A stretch of 36,409 nucleotides of DNA. It comes from Catenibacterium mitsuoka_A. GTDB lineage: Bacteria; Bacillota_I; Bacilli_A; Erysipelotrichales; Coprobacillaceae. The stretch is taken from NCBI RefSeq assembly GCF_964259225.1, contig NZ_CAXVKN010000015.1; one strand, given 5' to 3'. The position numbers and the translations under genes were made by a program. The notes beneath the pieces were generated by a model. It was not told the DNA's origin. It made no database searches and saw only the letters and a program-made list of their open reading frames with translations. How positions within the stretch are numbered: position 1 is the first letter of the stretch; each line of letters opens with the position of its first letter. Shown here one piece after another: positions 15,860 to 22,914 of the stretch.

Positions 15860-16450
15860 ATGAAATATTATGCCGTAAAAAACGGAAGAGTACCAGGTAT
15901 TTATAACTCTTGGGCAGAATGTCAGAAGCAGATTCATGGCTTTAAGAATGCTTCTTATAAGTCCTTTACATCACGCAAGGAAGCAGAAGAGTTTATTTCT
16001 GATAAAAAAGAAATACCTCAAATGGAACATGGGTTAATTGCTTATGTAGATGGTTCTTTTAATGCGAAAAAGAAAGTATATGGTTATGGTGCTGTACTAA
16101 TTGATGGACAGCAGGTCATTAAATGTCTTTATGGACATGGAGATAATGAAGAATGTATATCTAGTCGTAATGTCGCAGGAGAAATATTTGGGGCACTTGC
16201 AGCTGTAAAGTATGCAGTAGAACATCCTGAATATGATGGTATTGTGATTTATTATGATTATATGGGTATTGAAAAGTGGGCTATTGGAGAATGGAAAGCT
16301 AATAAGAAGTTAACACAGTATTATGCTGATAAAATGGCTAAATACCGTAAACAATTGCCTATTGTCTTTATGAAAGTAGAAGCTCATACAGGAGACTTCT
16401 ATAATGAACAGGCAGATCAGTTAGCAAAGAAAGCAGTGGGAATTGAATGA
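15860..16450 (+). CDS. rnhA: Ribonuclease H with N-terminal viroplasmin-like domain
   Basis: A 196-residue RNase H type 1 that cuts RNA in RNA-DNA hybrids. The first ~45 residues (YYAVKNGRVPGIYNSWAECQ...FTSRKEAEEFI) form a viroplasmin-like hybrid-binding domain, as in many Firmicute and eukaryotic RNases H1. The catalytic domain has Asp in IAYVDGSFNAKK, Glu in SSRNVAGEIFGAL, Asp in YYDYMGIEKW, and Asp in EAHTGDFYNEQADQLAKKA, so all four carboxylates are present. I choose the ATG at 15860 because the GTG at 15851 lies inside the AGGTGAT ribosome site. Its stop overlaps the start of the exonuclease gene by 4 nt (ATGA), so the two are co-translated. Confidence 0.92.
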   Translation: MKYYAVKNGRVPGIYNSWAECQKQIHGFKNASYKSFTSRKEAEEFISDKKEIPQMEHGLIAYVDGSFNAKKKVYGYGAVLIDGQQVIKCLYGHGDNEECISSRNVAGEIFGALAAVKYAVEHPEYDGIVIYYDYMGIEKWAIGEWKANKKLTQYYADKMAKYRKQLPIVFMKVEAHTGDFYNEQADQLAKKAVGIE

Positions 16451-17343
16451 GTGAAAAAATAACAATCTTTGATATTGAAGAATTAAATAATGATCCTGTT
16501 AGTATCTGTTCTATTGGAATAGTCGTATTGGAGGATATGAAAGTAAAAGAAACATTCTATTCACTTATTAGACCTCCTAAATTGACTTTTGATCCTTATC
16601 GTTATAAGGTTCATAAGATCAGACCACAGGATTTAAAGAAACAACCCACATTTCCAGAAATCTGGCCAAAGATTAGTCAATATTTTGAAAACAGTATTGT
16701 GATATCTCATGATATTCAGTCAGATCTTAATCATTTATTGGCAGTATTTAGAAGGTTTCGTATAAGAAAGCCTACTTGTTTCTTATCATGTACATTAGTA
16801 CTCGCAAAGCTGTTTCATCCTGAATTACAAAAGTATGGCTTAGGTTCTCTATGTGATTATTATTCAGTGGAATTAGAGAATGCCCATAATGCATTGGCTG
16901 ATTCTTTAGCCTGTGCAGAGCTTTTAAAGAAGATGATGGATGAACATCACTATACAAGTATTAAAGAGCTCCACGAGAAGGAAAATGTCCCTTTAGGACG
17001 TATGACAAGTTCTTTTATTGAACCTCTTGTATCAAGTGATAAGGTACAGGAAGTAAGGATGGGAATACAGAAAGAAACAGTTGCTTTCACTGGAAAACTT
17101 GCTCATACAAAACAAGAAATAGAAGCATTTGTAGAACAGGATGGTATGACACCATCATTCCATGTCACAACACAGACAAGATATCTCGTTATTGGGAAAA
17201 AGGACTACAAGCAGACAAGATATCAAAAAGGCAATAAGAAGATAAAAAAAGCCATGACACTATCAAGACAAGGTCAGGATATTAGAATCTTACATGAAGA
17301 CCAGTATATTGATATGGTAAGAAAAAGAACTCTTAAGGCATAG
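16447..17343 (+). CDS. DnaQ-like 3'-5' exonuclease with C-terminal BRCT domain
   Basis: A 298-residue protein. The N-terminal DEDDh exonuclease fold has FDIEELN (Asp9, Glu11), VISHDIQSDLNHLL and ENAHNALADSLACAEL (His147, Asp152). The Glu-Leu-Asn after motif I departs from the common DTETTG but keeps both acidic residues. From about residue 205 a BRCT-type domain follows (ETVAFTGKLAHTKQEIEAFVEQDGM...YLVIGKKDYKQTRYQKGNKKIKKA), like that of NAD-dependent ligase and PolC-associated exonucleases. It overlaps the RNase H gene by 4 nt. The pairing suggests a shared role in removing RNA-DNA hybrids or repair. Exact substrates are unknown. Confidence 0.85.
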   Translation: MSEKITIFDIEELNNDPVSICSIGIVVLEDMKVKETFYSLIRPPKLTFDPYRYKVHKIRPQDLKKQPTFPEIWPKISQYFENSIVISHDIQSDLNHLLAVFRRFRIRKPTCFLSCTLVLAKLFHPELQKYGLGSLCDYYSVELENAHNALADSLACAELLKKMMDEHHYTSIKELHEKENVPLGRMTSSFIEPLVSSDKVQEVRMGIQKETVAFTGKLAHTKQEIEAFVEQDGMTPSFHVTTQTRYLVIGKKDYKQTRYQKGNKKIKKAMTLSRQGQDIRILHEDQYIDMVRKRTLKA

Positions 17344-17356
17344 AGTTCTTTTTCTT
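17322..17356 (+). terminator. Terminator after the exonuclease gene
   Basis: Stem AAAAAGAACTC/GAGTTCTTTTT with a 10-nt loop. The stop codon lies in the loop region. Confidence 0.8.
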
Positions 17357-17451
17357 ACACACTATTTTAAAAAAATGACGCTTTTTTTTATTGTAAACAG
17401 GATAAAAGTACAGTTTGGTGCACAAATACGTCATTTTATTGAAAAAATGTA

Positions 17452-17467
17452 TTGAAAACGCTTCTAA
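17452..17467 (+). promoter_or_regulatory. Promoter and cre-like site of the PadR gene
   Basis: TTGAAAACGCTTCTAA fits the cre consensus at 14 of 16 positions. Its first six bases serve as a -35 box, with TAATCT 17 bp downstream (17475-17480), so a bound CcpA would cover the promoter. Confidence 0.4.
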
Positions 17468-17498
17468 TATTTGATAATCTTATTATAGGTGATTAATT

Positions 17499-17822
17499 AT
17501 GGCAAAGACTTCAAACTATTTATTTAAACTTGATTTAATGATTTTAAGCTTATTGAAAGAAAAAGATCAATATGCGTATGAACTAACTAAAGAGATTGCA
17601 GAAAAATCTAAGGGTCGTATTGAACCGAAGAATGGTACTATGTATCCTATTATCTACAAACTTATTGAAAATGGCTATATTTCAAGCAATACAATCATTT
17701 ACCACAATAAAGCTAGAGTGTATTATCACCTAGAACCAGCCGGAAAGGAATATTTAGATAAGATTATTGTGGAATTTGATGAACTAGTGGATTGCATCAA
17801 TTCATTTATTCACAAAGATTAA
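17499..17822 (+). CDS. PadR family transcriptional regulator
   Basis: A 107-residue PadR regulator: winged-helix DNA-binding domain (LMILSLLKEKDQYAYELTKEIAEKSKGRIEPKNGTMYPIIYKLIENGYI, with the family's GTMYPxxxxLxxxGxI signature), a wing with RVYYHLEPAGKEYL, and a single C-terminal helix for dimers. PadR proteins usually repress a neighbouring membrane or transporter gene. The convergent gene at 17884 is a candidate, and palindromes overlap its promoter. Start ATG at 17499 has TAGGTGATTAATT upstream. It ends in a strong terminator. Confidence 0.9.
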   Translation: MAKTSNYLFKLDLMILSLLKEKDQYAYELTKEIAEKSKGRIEPKNGTMYPIIYKLIENGYISSNTIIYHNKARVYYHLEPAGKEYLDKIIVEFDELVDCINSFIHKD

Positions 17823-17856
17823 AATAGAGTTCCCATGATGGAACTCTATTTTTTTT
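17821..17856 (+). terminator. Terminator after the PadR gene
   Basis: Stem AAAATAGAGTTCC/GGAACTCTATTTT with loop CATGAT, followed by a T-run. Confidence 0.9.
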
Positions 17857-17860
17857 GCAT

Positions 17861-17892
17861 AAAAAAAAGAAATAGACAAATGCCTATTTCTT
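17861..17892 (-). terminator. Terminator of the minus-strand membrane protein gene
   Basis: On the minus strand, stem AAGAAATAG/CTATTTCTT spans the stop codon and is followed by eight T. Confidence 0.85.
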
Positions 17893-18993
17893 GATTTCTT
17901 TATAGCTGATTGCGAAAGGTCCAGTTTTAGTAACGATTGTTATTGTATCGCCTTTTTTATACTCTTTAAATTCTTTTGCGGTAGCACGATAAGTAAATTT
18001 CTTTTCACCTGTTTTTACATTGAAATGATATACTTGGGAGAACTTAGTTGTATAATGTTCTGTCTTAGTAATAATACATTCATCTGTATTAGTTACTTTT
18101 GCAAGAGGATCATTGATCCAGCATAATGCAAGTGGAATAAAGATAATTAGGAAGCATGTAAATAATGCATCTCTAGGTAATCCAGCTTTTTCACCAATCC
18201 AGCGATAGAATACAAAGATAATTAAGAATACAATAATTGCTGCATAAATAAGAGGTCTTGTATTTTCCATTGCATATTTAGTAAATAGAATTAACCATCC
18301 TGTAATAGTAGGGATAATAAAGTTACCGAAGAACAATCCATATAATTCTTTGATTGCTGGCTGATTTCCTTCAGCAGTTAGACCTAAATAGTAAATACCT
18401 GCAAGCACTGGGACAACGATAGAAATTAATCCACCCACAACAAGAGAATCAAGTGCACCAATCATACCAGCCACTAATGAAACTAACTGGATAAGTGTTA
18501 ATACAAGCATTACTGGTTTAGTAACTGATACAGAAGGCATACGACTAGGTGCTTCCTTTGTACCTTCAATATCTTCATAAGGGATCTTATGATCAGTACA
18601 TTCTTCAACTAATTCAGCTAAATCAGCCACTTCAAATTCTAATGAAGAAAGCTGTGCAATCACTCCTTCTTTAGAATAAATAGTAAGTGTCTTACCATCA
18701 TCTACTAGTTTAGTAATGTCTTCATAAGCATACTTCTTTTCATTATTACCTTCTTTAAAAGTAATATCATCTTCAGTCATCATATAAGAGAAAGTCTTCT
18801 TCTTGTTCACCTTTAAAGTGATATAAATCATAAGTAGAAGCCCGATGACACCAAGCCCTGTAATCACATAATAACCGTCTTTTGCTTCTATAAAGCCAAG
18901 AACTAACATGATAATACCAAATACAGGACAAAGAAACTTCATTGTACTAATATGAAATAGTAAACTATCCTTATATGTTACGTCTCTATTCAT
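17884..18993 (-). CDS. Multi-domain membrane protein of unknown function
   Basis: A 369-residue protein. Two hydrophobic segments (about residues 18-36 and 42-60) are followed by a soluble stretch (residues 62-150) with beta-strand pattern resembling bacterial PH/YcxB-like domains (TFSYMMTEDDITFKEGNNEKKYAYEDITKL, DGKTLTIYSKEG). Five or so more membrane segments lie between residues 160 and 295. The C-terminal ~70 residues (TEHYTTKFSQVYHFNVKTGEKKFTYRATAKEF...) are soluble. I know no family with this exact order. The ATG at 18993 is preceded by GGAGTTGAGG. The promoter carries two palindromes. It is convergent with the PadR gene, which may control it. Confidence 0.75.
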   Translation of the reverse strand: MNRDVTYKDSLLFHISTMKFLCPVFGIIMLVLGFIEAKDGYYVITGLGVIGLLLMIYITLKVNKKKTFSYMMTEDDITFKEGNNEKKYAYEDITKLVDDGKTLTIYSKEGVIAQLSSLEFEVADLAELVEECTDHKIPYEDIEGTKEAPSRMPSVSVTKPVMLVLTLIQLVSLVAGMIGALDSLVVGGLISIVVPVLAGIYYLGLTAEGNQPAIKELYGLFFGNFIIPTITGWLILFTKYAMENTRPLIYAAIIVFLIIFVFYRWIGEKAGLPRDALFTCFLIIFIPLALCWINDPLAKVTNTDECIITKTEHYTTKFSQVYHFNVKTGEKKFTYRATAKEFKEYKKGDTITIVTKTGPFAISYKEIKK

Positions 18994-19015
18994 TTGTTTA
19001 CCTCAACTCCTTACG

Positions 19016-19050
19016 TATACAGTATATATTACATTAATTTTAGATGTAAA
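19016..19050 (-). promoter_or_regulatory. Promoter with overlapping palindromes, upstream of the membrane protein gene
   Basis: On the minus strand TTTACA (plus 19045-19050) and TATACT (19021-19026) are 18 bp apart. TTACAT...ATGTAA (19029-19049, 6-bp arms) covers the -35 and TATAC-A-GTATA (19016-19026) covers the -10. They are plausible operators, for example for the neighbouring PadR protein. Confidence 0.5.
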
Positions 19051-19125
19051 CACAAGCGATAGTTGATAAATTATAGCCTTATTAAGGTGATTTATGGTAA
19101 AATAAATCTATATGGAGGTAAAAAT

Positions 19126-20133
19126 ATGAAAACTCTTACAGTTGCAGTGCCTTGTTATAATTCACAAGATTATATGAGACATGCTATTGAACCATTATTA
19201 ATATGTGAAAATGATATTGAAATCTTAATCATTGATGATGGTTCTAAGGATCAGACAGGAGAGATAGGAGATTTATTAGAGGAAGAATATCCTGCAACAA
19301 TCAGATGTATACATCAGGAAAATGGTGGACATGGTGAAGCAGTGAATACTGGTTTAAAGAATGCAACCGGACGCTTCTTTAAAGTATTAGACAGTGATGA
19401 CTGGTTTGATGAAGCATCTTTAGTTAAAGTGATTCAGACATTAAAGAAACTAGGTAATGATGTTGATATGATGATCTGTAACTATGTTTATGATAAACCA
19501 TCAAAGAATACACAGAAGCCTATTCGCTATACAAATGCATTACCTGAAAATAAGATTTTTAGATGGTATGATGTGAAATATTTCTATCCATCACAGAACC
19601 TATTAATGCATTCAATTATCTATCGTACAGAAGTATTACGTGCAAGTGGTCTTGTACTTCCTAAACATACATTCTATGTAGATAACTTATTTGTGTATGA
19701 ACCTATTCCATTTGTTCAGACTATGTATTATCTAAATGTTGATTTATATCACTATTTCATTGGTCGTGATGATCAGTCAGTGAATGAAACAGTGATGATT
19801 GGACGTATTGATCAGCAAATCAGAGTGAATAAACGTATGATTGATGCGATTGATATTGATAAGCTTAAATCACGTAAGATGAGAAAATACTTAATTAAGT
19901 ATCTATCTATGATTACTACAGTAACTACAGTACTCTGCGTAAAGAGTGGTACAGAAGAAAACTTACAGAAACGTAATGATTTATGGGCTTATATGAAGGA
20001 TACAAAGCCTGCCGTTTATAAGGAAGTAAAGAAGACTGCATTAGGTCTTGCTATGCAATTAAATGATCCACTAGGACGTAAACTAATTGTTGGTGGATAT
20101 AAACTTGCACAGAAACTATTTGGTTTCAATTAA
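19126..20133 (+). CDS. Glycosyltransferase family 2
   Basis: A 335-residue GT-A fold transferase. The N-terminal LTVAVPCYNSQDYM and ILIIDDGSKDQTGEIGDLL are the nucleotide-sugar binding blocks. NGGHGEAVNTGLKNATGRFFKVLDSDDWFD carries the metal-binding DSDD motif typical of GT2. There are no clear membrane segments, so it would act on the cytoplasmic face, transferring an unknown sugar to a polysaccharide or lipid acceptor. The frame is open to a TTG at 19063, but the ATG at 19126 has a TGGAGGT site and a TAAAAT -10-like box at about 19098. It is a single unit followed by a terminator; a PAP2 phosphatase gene comes next. Confidence 0.88.
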   Translation: MKTLTVAVPCYNSQDYMRHAIEPLLICENDIEILIIDDGSKDQTGEIGDLLEEEYPATIRCIHQENGGHGEAVNTGLKNATGRFFKVLDSDDWFDEASLVKVIQTLKKLGNDVDMMICNYVYDKPSKNTQKPIRYTNALPENKIFRWYDVKYFYPSQNLLMHSIIYRTEVLRASGLVLPKHTFYVDNLFVYEPIPFVQTMYYLNVDLYHYFIGRDDQSVNETVMIGRIDQQIRVNKRMIDAIDIDKLKSRKMRKYLIKYLSMITTVTTVLCVKSGTEENLQKRNDLWAYMKDTKPAVYKEVKKTALGLAMQLNDPLGRKLIVGGYKLAQKLFGFN

Positions 20134-20157
20134 CAGTGATTCTATCACTGTTTTTTT
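20132..20157 (+). terminator. Terminator after the glycosyltransferase gene
   Basis: Stem AACAGTGAT/ATCACTGTT with loop TCT and seven T. Confidence 0.88.
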
Positions 20158-20206
20158 ATGTTGACTATTACCTACTGAATCGATAGAATAAAATTTGGGT
20201 GATTAA

Positions 20207-20872
20207 ATGATTAAGAAATTCATAAAGACTCATGAACATGCATGGGTTCTTGTCTATTTTGTATTTTATATGCCTTGGTACTTTGGATTACAACAAAGAG
20301 ATATTAGACATTTCTTTGATATGTATGTAGGATTGGATCGTATCATACCATTTGTACCAGCATTTATTATTCCTTATATCTATTGGTTTTTATTTGTTGC
20401 AGGAACTTTGTTATTCTTGTTTTTTTATGATGCAGATGAATTCTATCGCGGCTTTTCATTCTTAGCCTGTGGTATGACCATTTCACTCATCATATTCACA
20501 ATCTTCCCAACAACATTCTGTCATCGTCCAGAAGTACTTACAGGCAATGCCTTTGAACAGTTCTGGTTAAGATTTATTTATGGGGCAGATAAACCAACCA
20601 ATGTATTTCCAAGTATTCATGTTTTTAATTCAATAGGATGTGCGATAGCACTTATTAAATCAAAGAAATTTAAAGATAATAAACCAATGCATATATTTGC
20701 GATTATCTCAGCAGTACTTATTACATTATCTACAATGTTCATCAAACAGCATTCATGTATGGATGCTGTAGCAGCAAGTATAATCGCATATGTGCTCTAT
20801 CAGCTCATTTATAAGAGAGAGCATCCACGTTTACGTCAATTCGTATATTCAAAGTTTCCTAATAAAGGCTAA
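20207..20872 (+). CDS. PAP2 superfamily membrane phosphatase
   Basis: A 221-residue protein with about six hydrophobic segments. The PAP2 motifs are present in part: PSIHVFNSIG matches the central PSxH block, and HSCMDAVAASI matches the final H-x3-D block. The first K-x6-RP block is degenerate (CHRPEVLTG). This order resembles the PAP2 type found in inositol-phosphorylceramide synthases and bacterial lipid phosphatases, which dephosphorylate lipids such as phosphatidic acid or undecaprenyl pyrophosphate outside the membrane. The start at 20207 has GGGTGATTAA. It follows the glycosyltransferase, so a role in cell-surface lipid or polysaccharide metabolism is reasonable. Confidence 0.8.
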   Translation: MIKKFIKTHEHAWVLVYFVFYMPWYFGLQQRDIRHFFDMYVGLDRIIPFVPAFIIPYIYWFLFVAGTLLFLFFYDADEFYRGFSFLACGMTISLIIFTIFPTTFCHRPEVLTGNAFEQFWLRFIYGADKPTNVFPSIHVFNSIGCAIALIKSKKFKDNKPMHIFAIISAVLITLSTMFIKQHSCMDAVAASIIAYVLYQLIYKREHPRLRQFVYSKFPNKG

Positions 20873-20899
20873 AGGTGTCATTTTACTGACACCTTTTTA
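20871..20899 (+). terminator. Terminator after the PAP2 gene
   Basis: Stem AAAGGTGTCA/TGACACCTTT with a six-base loop, overlapping the stop codon, then T. Confidence 0.88.
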
Positions 20900-20925
20900 A
20901 TCGCAATAATTCATAAAATAATAAT

Positions 20926-20950
20926 GTTTTGCGGTTTAAAACCGCAAAAC
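20926..20950. repeat. Perfect 12-bp palindrome upstream of the first DUF4143 ATPase gene
   Basis: GTTTTGCGGTTT and its exact complement are separated by one A. A third core (GTTTTGCGA, 20967-20975) lies in the promoter spacer. Probably an operator for the ATPase gene. It has no T-tail, so it is not a terminator. Confidence 0.75.
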
Positions 20951-20952
20951 CA

Positions 20953-20981
20953 TTGTGATAATGATAGTTTTGCGATAAAAT
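20953..20981 (+). promoter_or_regulatory. Promoter of the first DUF4143 ATPase gene
   Basis: TTGTGA and TAAAAT are 17 bp apart, with the palindrome ending 2 bp before the -35. The leader is about 15-20 nt and contains AGAGGTGATT. Confidence 0.55.
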
Positions 20982-21002
20982 TTATATGAAAGAGGTGATT
21001 GT

Positions 21003-22214
21003 ATGATAGATAGACCATTATATTTAGATAAAATCATGCCTTTTGTAGATACTCCATTTGTGAAAATATTGACTGGAGTTCGACGTTGTGGTAAATCAAC
21101 AATTCTGAAGATGATTATTAAAAAACTAAGAGAAGAGAAGCATGTGGATGATGAACAGATTCTTAGTTATCGCTTTGATTCTATGGAATATGAAGATATG
21201 ACTACAAAAGAATTGTATCTGGAATTGAAGTCAAAAATAATACAATCAAAAAAGACATACTTATTCTTAGATGAGATACAAGAAATTGAAGGATGGGAAA
21301 AAGTAGTGAATACTCTTGCTTCAGACTTTGATGTAGATATCTATATTACAGGATCCAATTCAAGAATGATGTCTTCGGAGATATCCACATATCTAACGGG
21401 AAGATATATTACTTTTCATATTTATACTTTGTCATTTGAAGAATATCTTATGTTCAAGAAAAGCTATACGACTCTTAAGGATTTGAAGCAGGAATTTAGC
21501 CAATACGTACGATTGGGTGGATTCCCTGCAACTCATTTACAGGATTATTCTCAGGATGAAGTTTATACGATTGTGAAGGACATTTATAATTCTACGATCT
21601 TTTCTGATATAGTACGAAGAAATCAGGTCAAGAAGATAGACCAGCTAGAAAGAGTTGTAAAATATACTTTTAATAATATTGGGAATACATTTTCTGCAAA
21701 ATCGATTTCTAATTATTTTAAATCAGAACAGAGAAAGATTGACAATGAAACAGTTTATAGCTATTTAGAGAAATTACAGAAAGCCTATATTCTTCATAAG
21801 TGTTCTCGATATGATTTGCAGGGAAAAGATATATTAAAAACACAGGAGAAATTCTATCTTGCGGATGTTTCTTTGCGTTATTCTGTGTTAGGTTATACTG
21901 TAGATAGTGTCGCAGCATTTTTAGAAAATATTGTATATCTAGAACTTAAAAGAAGAGGCTATGATGTTTATATTGGTAAGATAAAAGATAAAGAGATTGA
22001 TTTTGTTGCAACAAAACAAAATGAAAAAATCTATGTTCAGGTAACACAGGAAATAAAGTCTGAAAAAACACAGAAAAGGGAATATGAACAGCTTTTAGAA
22101 ATCAGAGATAATTATCCTAAGTATGTTGTGATGGCGGATGATTTTGCAGGTGGTAATTATGAAGGAATAAAAACAATGAACATAGTGGATTTCTTATTAA
22201 GTAAAGAGTATTAG
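21003..22214 (+). CDS. AAA ATPase with DUF4143 C-terminal domain
   Basis: A 403-residue protein of the AAA_14/DUF4143 group. The Walker A loop is TGVRRCGKST near residue 23, Walker B is TYLFLDEIQEI, and a sensor-like YITGSNSRMM follows. The C-terminal half has the DUF4143 pattern, including FYLADVSLRYSVLG and a PD-(D/E)xK-like tail (GKIKDKEIDFVATKQNEKIYVQVT, with Asp, then Gln where Lys is common). The family is widespread in anaerobes and of unknown function. Defence, DNA handling and selfish-gene roles have been suggested. ATG at 21003 has AGAGGTGATT. The gene stands alone between strong terminators. A second, divergent member is at 31995. Confidence 0.88.
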   Translation: MIDRPLYLDKIMPFVDTPFVKILTGVRRCGKSTILKMIIKKLREEKHVDDEQILSYRFDSMEYEDMTTKELYLELKSKIIQSKKTYLFLDEIQEIEGWEKVVNTLASDFDVDIYITGSNSRMMSSEISTYLTGRYITFHIYTLSFEEYLMFKKSYTTLKDLKQEFSQYVRLGGFPATHLQDYSQDEVYTIVKDIYNSTIFSDIVRRNQVKKIDQLERVVKYTFNNIGNTFSAKSISNYFKSEQRKIDNETVYSYLEKLQKAYILHKCSRYDLQGKDILKTQEKFYLADVSLRYSVLGYTVDSVAAFLENIVYLELKRRGYDVYIGKIKDKEIDFVATKQNEKIYVQVTQEIKSEKTQKREYEQLLEIRDNYPKYVVMADDFAGGNYEGIKTMNIVDFLLSKEY

Positions 22215-22240
22215 AAATGAGTTGAGAAACTCATTTTTTT
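22215..22240 (+). terminator. Terminator after the first DUF4143 gene
   Basis: Stem AAATGAGTT/AACTCATTT with loop GAGA and a T-run. Confidence 0.85.
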
Positions 22241-22247
22241 GCGCATG

Positions 22248-22279
22248 TAAAAAGACAATATAGAAAAAGTACTATATTG
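22248..22279 (-). terminator. Terminator of the ABC transporter operon
   Basis: On the minus strand, stem CAATATAG/CTATATTG with an eight-base loop, followed by TCTTTTT. Confidence 0.7.
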
Positions 22280-22290
22280 CCTATTACTGA

Positions 22291-22914
22291 TTAAATATGA
22301 ATAACTCTCTCACAAAGCTTCGCAACATCTAGGTCATGAGTCACAATCACTACAGTGGCACCATTATGATGATATTCCAATAATAGGTTCATCATCATTT
22401 TTGTATTTGTTTCATCAAGTGAACCAGTTGGTTCATCACATAACACAATCTTTGGCTTTTTAAGAAGCAGCTTACAAAATGCGATACGCTGGGCTTCTCC
22501 ACCAGATAAAGAATATATTTTTCTATTCTCATATCCTTCTAGCCCAACAGTAGTGAGTGCTTGTTTTACTGCATTCAATTTTTCTTTCTTATTGAGTTTT
22601 GAATACTTCAATACAATATCAAGATTCTCTTTGACGGTATAATCATCTATTAGTGCATTGTTTTGAAACATATAGCCTATATCATATCTCATAAGTAATA
22701 ATGCATCTTTCTTATTTGAAATTGAATGATGATTAATGATAATTTCTCCCTCTTCTATCTCTTCCAATAACCCCATGATATTAAGTAATGTAGATTTACC
22801 AGAACCGCTATTTCCTACAATTGCGACAAGTTCATTTTTTTCTATAGTGAGATTAAAATGATCAAAGATTATTTTTGTATCATAATGTTTTGTTATGTTT
22901 TTTAATTCAATCAT
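22291..22914 (-). CDS. ABC transporter ATP-binding protein
   Basis: A 207-residue ATPase subunit. Walker A GNSGSGKST (near residue 34), Q-loop at YMFQNNALIDDYTVKENL, signature LSGGEAQR, Walker B VLCDEPTGSLDETN and H-loop VTHD are all present. The form (MIELKNITKHYDTKIIF, GLLEEIEEGEI) matches the peptide/bacteriocin export and immunity class (MacB/LolD/BceA-like). The start lies directly after the stop of the permease gene. It is the last gene of a minus-strand operon whose permease has an in-frame stop, so the ATPase may have no working partner here. Confidence 0.92.
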   Translation of the reverse strand: MIELKNITKHYDTKIIFDHFNLTIEKNELVAIVGNSGSGKSTLLNIMGLLEEIEEGEIIINHHSISNKKDALLLMRYDIGYMFQNNALIDDYTVKENLDIVLKYSKLNKKEKLNAVKQALTTVGLEGYENRKIYSLSGGEAQRIAFCKLLLKKPKIVLCDEPTGSLDETNTKMMMNLLLEYHHNGATVVIVTHDLDVAKLCERVIHI

